A DNA stretch of 64,000 bases from Sordariomycetes sp. S80-01Y (lineage: Eukaryota > Ascomycota > Sordariomycetes). The notes below the pieces were generated by a model. The model did no database searches. It was not told where the DNA came from and worked only from the letters and a program-made list of their open reading frames with translations. The DNA is taken from NCBI GenBank assembly GCA_037042185.1, contig JAXQJY010000027.1, positions 930,001 through 994,000 of the forward strand. The letters are read 5' to 3'. Positions within the stretch are counted from its first letter, which is position 1. Each line of letters begins with the position of its first letter. A program made the position numbers and the translations under genes. Of the stretch, positions 11,247-22,900 are shown one piece after another.

Positions 11247-12724
11247 GACGCGCGAGAAGCTAAGCGAAGCTCATGCAGGCATAATTCGACTCGGTGTCTC
11301 GATCGCAGGACTCGGAGGGGCGAGGGCGCGTTGCGACGACGGGACGCTTTGGCCAGATGAGGTGAGCTCGGCTCGCTGGTACTCAAGGTTCGAAGACAGC
11401 AGAAGCTGTTCCAGGGGACGGCGCAGGCTTCGGCAGGTAGCGATCAAGATGCGAGAGAGATAGTCAGGCGAAAAGGAAGAAGAAAGGAGACTACGCGAAA
11501 ACAAAGGACGATGGCGACGATGGAGGAGCAGCGGCGTTTTGCTGGCGCTGATGGGAATAATTTCCAGCCTGGTCTGTTGGCTGGGCTGGGGACGCTCGCC
11601 CAAGTCAGCCGGAGCTGATGATGTCGTGCTAGCACGCGCTGAGATCTGCAGGTACTGATGCACCATTCTGACGGGTGAAGATACCTGGCGAGGTGGCGTC
11701 GCCGTTAGTGGCTGGGCGGGGACCAGCCGGGGGCTGTACAGCTGGCAGGGTTTCTCGACGCACTGGCTGGCGCGTCGTGCAAAGACGTGGCGCAGTTCCA
11801 TGTCACCGCTGTCAGACAGGAAATGCCATGATGAGGTGAGCAGGAATTTAATTTGAGATCTACGATAGATCTAGGGTCGTGAGTTTCTTCCAGCAGGCTG
11901 ATGATATAAACATCAAGCATCTCATCAAAGGGACATTGGACCTCAAGCAGTCGACAGCGGCGCCGAGAGTTGAGTGTGCGCAAGGCACATCACAACCATC
12001 GTCAACAGCTGCCGATCGAAGGAATAGGCTGCGCAGGGTCCTAAATTTGGTACCACAAGGTGGCCGAAGGGGTTGTTCGGATCTCGACGTGGTACAGCCC
12101 TCAAATTAGAGGTTTCAACAAACTCTTCCTGAGCAGGGGCACGGATGCTTCTTGCATTTACTATTAGCATCAAGTTTGGCGCGGCTCATCATGGCATGGT
12201 GGTGGAGCTGCATCTTGACCTGATGCTTAAAATAGGACCGAGGCTCGACACGACACTAGACGATGCAGTATCATCATCGGAGCTTCAGACATGCATAAAC
12301 ACTTGTGAGAAGCCTCTACATAGATTTTTCGAACAGTTCCACAATGAACATTGTTCATTATAACGAACATAGTCGAGTTCTCCTGCCGGGAGGACGGCCT
12401 CGGTAACTCCATTCCGCATCCAATCTAATTGAGCCACATGTGGCGGTGCAAATCATCAAACTGCTGCAGGAGGTGCATCGCCAAAGAACCACGTTTGCGA
12501 CACTGCCTTTGCTGGACTGTCCACTTCGCTTCCATCAACCACCATCGTGTCGCCATTCCCAACCATCTAGATTTTCTGTTTCGAAACTAGTCTCAGCATC
12601 GACATACAGACCAGCGATCCATAGACTCGGGTTCCTCTAATTCGGCGCCCGTCCTGCGGCGCATCCGACCCCTCCGCCTCCTTTTCCCGATACAGTCGAT
12701 CGCGCTGGCCGCATCACCTTCAAC
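11247..12724. other. Intergenic: leader of the giant gene and promoter side of SED5
   Basis: This 1.48-kb interval lies between two divergent start codons. Several open stretches cross it in different frames, but none has a consistent protein-like composition or plausible splice structure. I see no RNA gene or transposon. Confidence 0.5.
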
Positions 12725-13818
12725 ATGGCCGTCTCCTCCTCGATACAGGATCGCACAGCGGAGTTCAAGTCCGTTCTGCAACAGGCGCAACGCCGGCAGA
12801 ACACCAGCAAGAGCAGCAGCCAAAAGCGCTCGTTGCTCACGGAGCAACAGAAGGCGGCGGCAAATGGCGACGCACAGGGGCAGAAGCCGCGGAGAAGTGA
12901 CTTCGCAAGGAAGGCGGCTGAGATTGGAAGGGGGATCAGTGCTACGATGGGCAAATTGGAGAAGCTGGCACAACGTAGGTCTACGATGCTATGATTGCTC
13001 AAGACGCGAGGGCTAACGAACGCAGTCGCGAAGCGCCGCACGCTGTTCGACGACCGACCCGTTGAGATCAACGAACTTACCTTTGTCATAAAGCAAGATC
13101 TGTCCGCCCTAAACCAGAATATCGGCGATCTACAGGCCCTCACTCGCGTCCAAAATCCCAAGGCCGACCAAGAGTCCGAGCACAACAAGAATGTCGTCTA
13201 CCTTCTGCAGGGCAAACTCACGGACGTATCCGTCAACTTCAAAGACGTTTTGGAGGCGAGGACGAAGAACATTCAAGCTTCTCGATCACGCACCGAAAAC
13301 TTTGTCAGCTCGGTGAGCCAGCACACACAGCCGACTCTGCAACAGAGCGCCAGTCCGCTCTACGGGACTCCAAACAGGAGCAGTCCCGCGCCGAGTGGGA
13401 ATGATACGCTGAGCTTGCAGCCTGTTAGCGATCAGCAGATGATGATGATGGAGGAGGCGCAGCCGAGCAATTCATATATCCAGCAGCGTGGAGAAGCGAT
13501 CGAGGCGATTGAGAAGACTATCAGCGAACTGGGTGGCATCTTTGGACAACTGGCGACGATGGTGTCGGAGCAAAGCGACATGATTCAACGCATCGACGCG
13601 AACACGGAGGACGTGGTAGATAACGTGGACGGTGCGCAGAGGGAGCTGTTGAAGTATTGGAGCCGGGTGTCGAGCAACCGCTGGCTGATTGCCAAGATGT
13701 TTGGCGTGTTGATGATTTTCTTCCTGTGAGTTTACTACCCCTTTCAGCAGGCTTCGGCTAGCTGCACCGACGTGCAGGGCTAACATGCGGCAGACTCTGG
13801 GTTCTGGTGTCGGGCTAG
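12725..13818 (+). CDS. SED5: Syntaxin 5-type Qa-SNARE (Sed5)
   Basis: Model: join(12725..12974,13026..13725,13794..13818), 324 aa. The product is the cis-Golgi t-SNARE for ER-Golgi and intra-Golgi fusion. The N-terminal DRTAEF (residues 9-14) matches the Sed5 peptide that binds the SM protein Sly1. A three-helix regulatory domain follows, then the SNARE motif (about 235-295) with zero-layer Gln266 in VSEQSDMIQ. The C-terminal anchor reads MFGVLMIFFLLWVLVSG and is complete only after removal of a 68-nt intron (donor GTGAGT, branch GCTAAC, acceptor CGGCAG), which adds the last 8 residues from a 25-nt exon. The first intron (51 nt, GTAGGT...CGCAG) restores KLEKLAQLAKRRTLFDD. Confidence 0.93.
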
Positions 13819-14439
13819 ACGAGGGATTGGTACGAAGTACGTGGGCTCCCATCAGACGCGGGACAAGTGTCGGAATGTTGTCCGGTTGGTAATGGATACC
13901 ACACGCATGCTCTGACAGCACATCTTCTTTGTTGTATCCAAATGTGCGAGTTTGCTATTTCGGCGTTGCGTAGAGAACATAGACATCATCATAATGGACA
14001 GGCCAGCCCTCAATTCTTCATCCTCGCCGTCGGTTTCCCCTTGACGAGCGCTGCATGAGCGGTAGCTGCTCCAGACGGAGAGCCCCTCCCCCCAGAAGGG
14101 GAACCCCTCGCCGAAGCCTCGAGGCACGGCGCTGCGAGTCGGAGCCACCGTGACTGCAATTAGTGTCCAATAGCCGTCGGCGCAAACCCACCCCGAACTC
14201 AACGGTCTCATTTCTCCGTGGTCTACGGACCTGGCAAGCCTGGATGGGCTGCCGAGGGGCGACACCCCCACGTCTGCGCCATGTCATTCGTGACATCTTT
14301 AACCGGGTGGTGGAGTGAGGCTCGGGCGTCGGGGTAGGTGCTGGGAGGATAGATTTAAATAAACGCCCCGTCCCCCCGTGTCCGAGCTTGTGCTGGAAAA
14401 GGTTATTCTAATCCGTATCATTCGACAAGAATAAGCACA
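13819..14439. other. Intergenic between SED5 and the aldo-keto reductase gene
   Basis: No gene is supported. The right end holds the reductase promoter, with an AT-rich TTTAAATAAA element about 80 bp before the ATG. A GC-rich block around 14080-14120 contains two CCCC-rich arms that may form a hairpin (CTCCCCCCAGAAGGGGAACCCC). Confidence 0.4.
14354..14363 (+). promoter_or_regulatory. TATA-like element of the aldo-keto reductase gene
   Basis: TTTAAATAAA stands out in a GC-rich surround about 77-86 bp upstream of the start codon at 14440. Confidence 0.4.
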
Positions 14440-15499
14440 ATGGCGCCCTCTGACAAGACATTCAAGCTCAACACCGGCGCTGAGATTCCGGCCCTGGGTC
14501 TTGGTGAGTCCAGCCGCAACCTAACTTGCGTCGATGGCGGGGGAGGGGCAGCAGCAGCAGCAGCAAGCTCACCTCGCTCACAATCCGCCGCGACGAAAGA
14601 AGGAAGCAATCGCTAACCCAATTTCAGGCACCTGGCAAGGTGAGGCCGGCAAGGTCAAGACGGCCGTCTCGCACGCCCTCAAGTCCGGCTACAAGCTCAT
14701 CGACGCCGCCTACTGCTACGGCAACGAGGACGAGGTGGGCCAGGGCCTCGCCGACGCCTTCTCGTCGGGCGTCAAGCGCGAGGATGTCTTCATCATGACC
14801 AAGGTCTGGGCGACGTACAACTCGCGCGTCGAGCTGGGCCTCGACAAGTCCCTCAAGGCCCTCGGCCTAGACTACGTCGACCTCTTCCTCGTCCACTGGC
14901 CGCTGCTGCTGAACCCCGATGGTAACGACGACCGCTTCCCCAAGAAGGAGGACGGAAGCCGCGACGTCATCCAGGGCTGGGATCACAGGGAGGCCTGGAA
15001 GCAGATGGAGGCGCTGGTCGCGACCGGCAAGGTCAAGGCCATCGGTGTCTGCAACTACTCCGAGAAGTACATGAAGGAGCTGCTGGAGACGGCCAAGATC
15101 ATCCCCGCCATCAACCAGCTCGAGCTCCACCCCTGGCTGCCCCAGCAGGAGATTGTCGACCTCTGCCGCAGCAAGGGCATCCACCTCGTCGCCTACTCGC
15201 CCCTCGGCAGCACTGGCTCCCCGCTCCAGGAGGCCGAGCCCGTCAAGAAGCTGGCCGAGAAGAAGGGCGTCAGCGTCTTCACCATCCTCCTGTCCCACCA
15301 CATCGCCCGCGGCGACACGGTGCTGGCCAAGTCCGTCAACCCGGATCGCATCACCGCGAACAAGAACCTTGTCGACCTCAGCGCCGACGAGCTGAAGTCG
15401 CTGGATGACTACTCCAAGGAGATTGTGGCCAAGAAGGAGTGGAAGAGGTACGTGTACCCGCCGTTCGGAGTCGAGTTCGGGTTCCCGGACAAGTCGTGA
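14440..15499 (+). CDS. Aldo-keto reductase (aldose/glycerol reductase type)
   Basis: Model: join(14440..14503,14628..15499), 311 aa. The family performs NADPH-dependent reduction of aldehydes and ketoses. The catalytic tetrad is present: Asp47 and Tyr52 in LIDAAYCYGNE, Lys80 in MTKVW and His111 in LVHWP. The NADP-binding KSVNPDRI motif lies near residue 270. The first exon (MAPSDKTFKLNTGAEIPALGL) is joined by a 124-nt intron (GTGAGT, branch GCTAAC, ATTTCAG) that contains a (CAG)5 run. The length is usual for AKRs. Substrate could be xylose, arabinose, glyceraldehyde or other aldehydes; sequence alone does not settle this. The gene lies next to polyol dehydrogenase and SDR genes. Confidence 0.92.
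14549..14563 (+). repeat. Intronic (CAG)5 microsatellite
   Basis: Five perfect CAG units lie inside the aldo-keto reductase intron. If the intron were retained, this run and neighbouring codons would be read as an open but unrelated peptide. Confidence 0.7.
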
Positions 15500-15689
15500 C
15501 TTGCGAGGCTTTGAGGGCTGGAATCAATAGACGATAGATCAATAATCAAAATGAATCATATTTTGTTACACCTTCTTCCAATGCAAATCAGTCCTCATCA
15601 CATGCATCCCAGATCATTTTGTTAACCCCGATATTGGTTCTATCACATCCCGCTGCCAACTCCTGAATCTCACCACTTAGTAAACCACC

Positions 15690-16921
15690 TCACGAGGACA
15701 TATCTACGACAACCTTCAGCACGAGATTGCCGCTGTCGTCCTTGATCTTGCCCGCCATACCGAACGCCTCCTCGATCTTTTCCATGCCCTTGTATCGTTG
15801 CGTGACCAGCTTCAGCAGATCCGGCATACCCTTCGGAGGACTGGACAGCATCTCGATCGCCTTGTCGTACGTGTTGGCGTAACGGAACACGCCGATGAGG
15901 TCGACCTCACGTAGCGCAGCGGCAGAAATGGGGAGAGTGAGGATAGGTGTTCCCATGCCGATAATCATGATCTTGCCTCCGGGTTTCGTAGCCTGCCCTC
16001 ATTAGTGGGAGCGTTTCAAAATACAGCCCAGGGCACTTACATAGATGGAACTTTGCAGACAGGTCTCGACACCAGTGCATTCAAACACAGCACCGACCTC
16101 GCCAACATCTGTGCCCCCAACTTTTGTGGTCTTCACCAACTCGGCGACCTCCTTCGCGTAAGTGAGCTTCGCTTCAGTACCCTCCGGCCTCGCCATTGGC
16201 ACGACAACGCCGGCATCGGCAAAGCCGTTAGCTGTGGCAAAGTCCACTCGATCTTTCTGAATATCCGCAATGACCACACGCTCATGACCGTTGGCTTTAG
16301 CAACGGCTGCCACCAGGAGGCCAACTGCTCCTGCGCCGAGAACGAGAATTGACGTAGCAGAGGGAAGATTCGCGCGCGAGTGCCCGTGCATGGCCACAGA
16401 CAGGGGCTCGATGAGGGCACCCAGATCCAAGGACAAGTCGGCAGGCAGCTTGTGGCACCACCTGGCGGGATGGTTGATCCTCTCCTGCAGAGTCCCCTGC
16501 GCATGCGGCACCGCCTTCGCACTGCTCCTGAACTTCATCTGCCGACAGATGTTGTAGCGCTTAGCATCGCAGTACTCGCAGCTCTCGCAAGGCAGTCCGA
16601 CTTCCAGCGCCACGCGGTCGCCGGCCTTCAAGTCAGACACCGAGGACCCGACGGCGGTGATGAGACCGCTGGATTCGTGGCCGAGGGTCAGAGGCTCACG
16701 GACAATGATGTCGCCGTTGCGGTAGTGGTTGTAGTAGTGCAGGTCGGAGCCGCACAGACCGGTGGACTGAACAGCGATTTGGACTTCGTCGGCGGCGGGA
16801 GTTGGAAGCTCTCGCGTTTCCTGTACGTGGTGAGTGCTGTCTACTATGTGTGCCGGCAACGGCGTCTTACAATGCGCAGATCCTTTGCTCCATGGAGCAC
16901 TGAGGCCTTGACTTGAGACAT
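15690..16921 (-). CDS. Zinc-dependent polyol dehydrogenase (sorbitol/xylitol/arabinitol type)
   Basis: Model: complement(join(15690..15992,16041..16820,16871..16921)), 377 aa. This is a medium-chain dehydrogenase that oxidises a sugar alcohol with NAD(P)+. Catalytic zinc ligands are Cys40 (GLCGSD), His65-Glu66 (LGHESSG) and Glu155 (LIEPLS). Structural zinc cysteines are 95, 98, 101 and 109. The Rossmann GAGAVG is at 179-184, and the following strand ends in Asp (IADIQKD), favouring NAD+. The first exon encodes MSQVKASVLHGAKDLRI. Introns are 50 nt and 48 nt with GTAAGA and GTAAGT donors; the second splices SSIY to ATKPGGKIMIIG. It is divergent from the SDR gene, with 446 bp between starts. Confidence 0.92.
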
Positions 16922-17367
16922 GGCTGCTTGTTTCTTCTGTATATTCCGAGGATAGACAAGAATGAGAGGGCGCTGCAAAGTTGTAGGTGAAGGAGTGAAG
17001 TCCCCGTTCCATTTGAGCCCAGTCAACAACCACCACCTCTTCCTCGAGTCAGGCCCATCAACTTCCCCAACTTGCACTCCACATTCCCCCTCCGCTCGAG
17101 CTCCGAATCCCAACTTTTTCCCATTTTCATCCAGCCATTCACGGTCGAGTCCGGTGGCTGAGCGGATATGGTCTCCTCTCGATCCCCTCCCGCTCGCCGA
17201 AGGTTGCCGTTCCGGGAACCCCGCCGACATCATCGTCGCGGGGCATTTAGTCGCGAGGCCACCCCACCAGCCTTCACATGTTGCGATGCCTTCACCCTGT
17301 TCTTTTTCTTCCATGCGGGCTGTCTGATCTCATTGAAGACTAGAAAAGCAGTTACTTCCAATACAAA
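16922..17367. promoter_or_regulatory. Divergent promoter of polyol dehydrogenase and SDR genes
   Basis: The interval between two divergent starts contains matches to the SYGGRG carbon-repressor (CreA/Cre1) consensus, for example GCGGGG at 17238-17243 and its reverse form CCCCAC at 17262-17267. Such 6-mers are frequent by chance in GC-rich DNA, so this only fits, and does not prove, carbon control. Confidence 0.35.
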
Positions 17368-18198
17368 ATGGCCTCCATGTTTTCCCTGCAAGGCCATACC
17401 GCCCTCGTCACGGGCGGGACGCGAGGCATTGGTCAGGCCGTCGCTATTGCTCTGGCCGAAGCCGGCGCGGACATCATCCTCGTCCAGGTACCCCTTTCTC
17501 TCACCCTTCCTTCAGCCAAACATGCTAATGAAGCGCAGCGTGACACTTCGAATCAATCTACAAAGCAGGAAATCGAGAAGCTCGGCCGCAAAGCCTGGAT
17601 CTACACCGCCGAACTCTCCTCCCAATCCGACGTCGCGGCCCTGACACCCAAGGTCTTGAAGGACGGCCACGAGATTCGCATCTTGGTCACTTGCGCGGGC
17701 ATCCAGCGTCGCCACCCTTGCGAGCAGTTCCCGGACGACGACTTCAACGCAGTCATGCAGGTCAACCTGAACTCGGTCTTCACCCTGTGCAGGGATGTCG
17801 GCGCGCACATGCTGGCCCTCGAGGAATCCAAGGTCACCGGACGAAAGGGTTCAATCATTAACTTCGGCTCGCTCCTGACCTTCCAAGGCGGCCTTAACGT
17901 CCCCGCCTACGCCGCCTCCAAGGGAGCGGTTGGGCAGCTGACCAAGAGCCTGGCCAACGGCTGGAGCGGGAAGGGAGTGACGGTGAACGCGATCGCGCCG
18001 GGGTACATCGCCACGGATATGAACGAGGCGTTGCTGAAGGACGCTGATCGGTTGAAGAGCATCAGTGAGAGGATACCCGCCGGGCGATGGGGCACGCCGG
18101 AGGATTTCAAGGGAACGGCCGTGTATCTCGCTAGCAGGGCGAGTGGGTATGTCACTGGACATGTTTTGACGGTCGATGGTGGATGGATGGGCAGGTAG
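17368..18198 (+). CDS. Short-chain dehydrogenase (2-deoxy-D-gluconate 3-dehydrogenase-like)
   Basis: Model: join(17368..17487,17539..18198), 259 aa. This is a classical SDR with TGGTRGIG at 15-22, Ser151 (NFGSLLT), and Tyr164 and Lys168 (YAASK). The C-terminal [13 protein letters not shown] closes the fold. It most resembles sugar-acid or sugar SDRs annotated as 2-deoxy-D-gluconate 3-dehydrogenase; L-xylulose reductase-type activity is an alternative. The reading frame is open even without splicing, but a 51-nt segment with donor GTACCC, branch GCTAATG and acceptor GCGCAG interrupts the conserved ILVQ-RDTS junction, so I treat it as an intron. Unspliced product would carry 17 extra residues right after the cofactor-binding strand. 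Confidence 0.9.
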   Translation: MASMFSLQGHTALVTGGTRGIGQAVAIALAEAGADIILVQVPLSLTLPSAKHANEAQRDTSNQSTKQEIEKLGRKAWIYTAELSSQSDVAALTPKVLKDGHEIRILVTCAGIQRRHPCEQFPDDDFNAVMQVNLNSVFTLCRDVGAHMLALEESKVTGRKGSIINFGSLLTFQGGLNVPAYAASKGAVGQLTKSLANGWSGKGVTVNAIAPGYIATDMNEALLKDADRLKSISERIPAGRWGTPEDFKGTAVYLASRASGYVTGHVLTVDGGWMGR

Positions 18199-18460
18199 AA
18201 TTCGGCTCGTTCACGCTGGAAGGATAAGGATCAGGAGCAACAATTAAAATTGACCTGTCGAGATCAACAAGGTTCCAGTTTTACGTCAGCCCGGCCAACC
18301 TTTCACAGGCAGCTGCCGCGCTTATAAAAGAGTCTATTGTTTATGCATGTGTATCATCTACCCAGCCCAGGCCGTAAGCCCGCCATTTGTACGCGTATGT
18401 TCAATCCAACCGACCCAACGGAAACCCAACTCCCAAAGCAGTGCTAAAGCTCGACACCAT

Positions 18461-19101
18461 CTACGCCTTGCTCTTGTTTCCCTCGTAGTAATGCGCCATT
18501 TGCAGGCCAGCGCGGCGGAAGCCACACTTGATGTAGAAGCCCTCGTTCGCCTCGCTGCAGTCCAGGATGCTCTTGTAACAGCCGACCTTCTCCGCGACGA
18601 AATCGAGCGCCTGGATGAGGCGCAGGCCGAGCTTTTTGCCTTGCTGGTCGCGAGCGACAGCTATGTCTTCGATGTGGCCGACCGCACCGAGCGAGTGGAT
18701 GCTGCGCGACTGCGTGTTAGCCAACAATTTTTTCGATCGTGGTGTTATTATCCGAATAATGTCTGAGATCAAGGTGGCTTCTCGAAGAGACCGTGGGAGA
18801 GAAGCGAAGGCGCAACGTACAATTTCCTCTCAACAATCAACGCTCCTGTGGCGACAACCTTGGTGTCCTCCCGGCTGGGGTCCTCGATGACAACGATGTA
18901 GTATCCGCCTTGCTTCTGCATCTGATCGAACTGGTCTCCGAACCCTTCGTCCGTTACGTCGCCGACTGTTGTGAGAACGCGCAGGCAGTCGAGGAACCCG
19001 CTGGCAAAGTCGTCGCGGCGCAGAGCACGCAGGACGTAGCCCTGGGGCAGGGCGGACTGGACCTCGGGGGAGAGCAGGTCGGGAGTGAAGAGGGAGGCCA
19101 T
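18461..19101 (-). CDS. GNA1: Glucosamine-6-phosphate N-acetyltransferase
   Basis: Model: complement(join(18461..18701,18821..19101)), 173 aa. It acetylates glucosamine-6-phosphate with acetyl-CoA in the UDP-GlcNAc pathway that feeds chitin and glycan synthesis. GNAT features are present: VGHIEDIAV strand, then acetyl-CoA-binding DQQGKKLGLRL, and a C-terminal YIKCGFRRAGLQMAHY. The 119-nt intron was set by homology: exon 1 ends VERK plus TT, exon 2 gives C ATC CAC, producing VERKFIHSLGAVGHIED. A nearer AG (at CACGCAG) would break the frame. The start at 19101 (MASLFTPDLL) is the first ATG. The 5' side is shared with the lipase gene. Confidence 0.92.
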
Positions 19102-19949
19102 GGCGTCGGTCAATTGAGCGGTTCGAGGGGAGCGTGTAGGTATTGATTGGAGCGAGTATGTATCGAGAAGCGAGCGACGAGAGTGAATGCGGTTGTCGTA
19201 GATGGGAGTGGCGGTCGCATAAAAAGAAGTCGATGTTGATATGAGGCTGTGCCTGAATCGGCCGTGAGAGCTGCTGTGGGGCCAGGGGCTCGCTACGGCA
19301 GCAGGCTGTTGTCAGGGGATCGTCGGGGCAGCAGGGTCTAAATTTAGAGCTGACCTCATCGCCCCTGGACCCTTTACAACCTGGGATTTGGACAGGCACA
19401 GGCTGCGTCTACCTCGTTTCCTCTCCGTCCCTTTACGTCCCCAGACATCGCCATTTGTCTTCAAGAATGAGCAAGCAAGCGATGGACTCTTGTAATGATT
19501 AAGGGCGATGACCAACGCTGCATTGCTAACAGACGCCTGAGCGGCCACTGTCTCAGTCTCCATGGCACTTCCATCAACAGGAAATCATCATCAACAACAC
19601 CGACAAAATGCGAACGCCTGATCTCCATCATGTATCCTACCCGTCTGTCATATGCCGCACCGCGATCAGATCTTCGGATCGGCTTCTGGTACCAGCCGTG
19701 CCGAGTCCAGGCTTGCCACATGTCTTGTGGGACCTGATTCGATCACTCGCGATCACATGCAAAGGAACGTGGCATCCATGCGTAATGTCCACCAATACGC
19801 CATCATTCCAACCCTTATCTTTCCGAAGCGTATCAACAAAACATTCAACAAACGCCCGCGTTAAATATCTTGACACCACCAGAACTCGTGCGACCAAGAT
19901 ATGTCAACCACCCTTTGCCACTCCCTGAGCAGCGGTACGACCCTCCACC
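19102..19949. other. Divergent intergenic region GNA1 / lipase
   Basis: 848 bp between two start codons. Open stretches here are short and inconsistent. Nothing other than two opposed promoters and leaders can be supported. Confidence 0.5.
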
Positions 19950-22900
19950 ATGGAGGCCGCAGACGACATCGATAAGCGAGTAGCACTCGCTCAAGCCGAT
20001 GCCGACCTCTCGCTCCCTCAGCCCGGTCCGACCCTCCTCCCAAATCCATTCGCCCGCGCGGTGACCCTCGCAACGCGTTCCTCCAGCCTCGCCATCCGCC
20101 TCTCCTCCTTCGTCGGGTCGTACACCCTCGACGCTGCCCGCTTCACCACCCTGTCATCCCTCGAACTCGCGCGGGGCATGGTAGAGGGTATACTCGTACG
20201 CTCAGGAAGGGACCTGTCTTCGCCAGCTCGATCCGAACTCGCGGCTGCTGACGCTGAGAGCATACTGGAGAGGAGCCTTGAGAACCTGCACAAGGTGGTT
20301 ACGGGGATTGCGTTCTGGACCAACGCGGGCTTTCAGTTGACCGGGACGACGCTGGGTGTCGCGAGCGAGGTCTCGCAACTGCTGCTTGGAAGCCTTGATC
20401 AGCTGTTTGGAAGTACAGACTCATCCAGGGCAATCGCGAGCATCGTCACCTTGATCAGAAGGGAGTTCAACAACCCAGTCACTGGTGGCGGGGAGAATGT
20501 TGGCGTGACGGACCTCGTGCTGGCTTTGAGTGCCTTGGCGTACCTCCAAGGCCGGTGTCGGAAACAGTTGGAAGAGGAAAGGAAAGGGAAGCAGCAAGAG
20601 GAGGTGATCTGGGATGTGGTGGTTGTGGACGACGGCGAGAGGGTTGACGTTCACGATGGGACTGCACAACGCCAACTGGTCAGGGCTGACCCGGAGAGTC
20701 CAGGAGCCTGGAGTGATGACGGCAGTGTGAAGTCGCCCCCGCTAGGGTCAGACCCGTATCAGGACGACGAACAAGTACTGAGCCGACTCAAGAGCCAGAT
20801 CTCGGCATCGCTCTCCCCTGAAAGCTCCGTGTCGATTTCGAGCTCAGTCTCCACGACCCAAACCATCACAGTTGATGTCCACGGACCGCAAAGCATGAGC
20901 TTGCCTACGCCAGCCGGTGCTGAGATTGTCGAGACAAAGAGTGGCAGCCTCAACCCAAACGGGGATCCTGACAGCAGCTCGTACAGAGTCGTGTACAAGA
21001 TCCATCGACACAAAGTCAGGAACTCGTCGTTCCGCCGACATGATCATTTCAACACCGCCGAACCTATAGTGCAAGGCAGAAAGCAACTTGCTATCGAACC
21101 ACACACAGACTCCGAAGACAGCAGCGCGCCTCCGTCGCCTACGTTGCTGAAGTCCCCGGGTACCGAAGACAAAAATCCCGTGTCCGCAAAGATTCGCGTT
21201 CCAGCCGATTCGACGACGACTGCCAAGGCCTGTGGCCAAAGATCATCGCCGTCGCTGGGCGTCATCCCAAAGCGAACCTCATCTGCCCAGCTTGCAGCCA
21301 CGAGCATGGTAAGCGAGACCGCTGCCAACCAAAAGAAACAACGCACGCCACTGAGGAAGCCAGCCTCGAAAGCTAGTCCTGGAAAGGATAAAGAGCCCTT
21401 AAGTGAGAAGGCCAGCAACGTCAAGAGGCGGACTGAAGGTGTTAAAAGCGAGAAAAGGCCCGGCTTGAAGGAAGTGTTGAAGGGCAGTAGCCAATCCATC
21501 TCCAACATCTGGAGCAAAGACCCGACAAGCCCAACTGAGGCTGAGCCGCCTGCCCGCCCTCGGCCACAGTGGAAGGCTGTTGGCGGCTCCGTCAAGTCGC
21601 CTGCGAAAAGCAAGACTCCTCAACCGTCACCGCGGAATCCAAAGGCTCTAGAGAACAGACCAGCGTCGCGCTCGCATATGCACCTCGACCCGGAATCTCT
21701 CCCTCGAAGTTCTTCTCGAGCAAGCTACGTCTCGGTCCACGAGCGCCGCCGTGACTCGATTGTCTCGCAGACAGATTCTTACTCGGTTCGATCATCTGGT
21801 GAGATAAGGCCTGCGTCTCCCTCTTTGATGAGGACAGAGCATGTTGCGCAGGAGTCGCTATCGCGCCAACCAAACGAGCCTCCTCCATCCCCCTTGCGAA
21901 GCCACCATCGTCGCGGGGGGTCCTATGTGCCGAGTTTGTACAGCCTGGCAAACGATTCCCAGTCCTCCTTAATACTATCATCATACTACCAGAAGAGTGC
22001 GTACAACACTTCCGATGCGATGCATACCCTTCGCCAAGCCGGTGCCGTCGAAGGAACGTTTCCATCAGCACATCTACTGCAGAACATATCTCGGTACATG
22101 CGCTTTTCCTCGGCTTCCTACGGTTCCAATTTTCTCAAAGTGATGGGGATCTCGAACGACATGCCCAGCCTTCGTGTCTCCGACGATACACACAACGACA
22201 TACGGCACTATCTGCACCATACCGACTCGGGCGAGGGCAACATCCTTCTAGCATCTCTGGTAGACCCTGGAGGTGGCAGCGATGCGGCAGGCTCCACGGA
22301 CTCGGGCGTGCCTCTGGTGCACTACATCTCCCTGGACCACGAAGCCAAAGCTGTAGTGCTTGCTTGCCGTGGTACATTGGGATTCGAAGATGTGCTCGCA
22401 GACTTAACGTGTGACTACGACCAATTGACCTGGAGGGGCCGACGTCATCGAGTTCACAAAGGCGTCCACGCATCAGCGCGTCGGATTCTCTACGGCGGGG
22501 ACGGCCGAGTGCTGGTCACTCTGCAAGAGGCACTGCGGGAGTTTCCAGAATACGGCCTAGTTCTTTGTGGGCATTCGCTTGGCGGAGCTGTCACCGCTCT
22601 GCTGGGCGTGATGCTCTCTGAACCAAATCCGAAGGGCACTGGCTTCGTGACGGCTTCGACTGCTCAGGGAAAGCTCACTGCTGCCGGGCAGAATGGCGAA
22701 GCGCCTTACAACCTCAGTCTGCCACCTGGCCGTCCCGTCCACGTTTTCGCCTACGGACCACCTGGTGCCATGTCCTCAACTCTCAGCAAGTTGACCAAAG
22801 GCCTCATCACCACTGTCGTTCACGGGAGCGACATTGTGCCCTCGCTCTCGCTTGGCCTTCTCCACGACTGCCAAGCAGTGGCACTGGCGTTCAAGAAGGG

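Noticed and set aside
12725-18198. Secondary-metabolite cluster
   Set aside because: Reductases and dehydrogenases are present but there is no PKS, NRPS, terpene cyclase or prenyltransferase gene, and housekeeping genes are interleaved.
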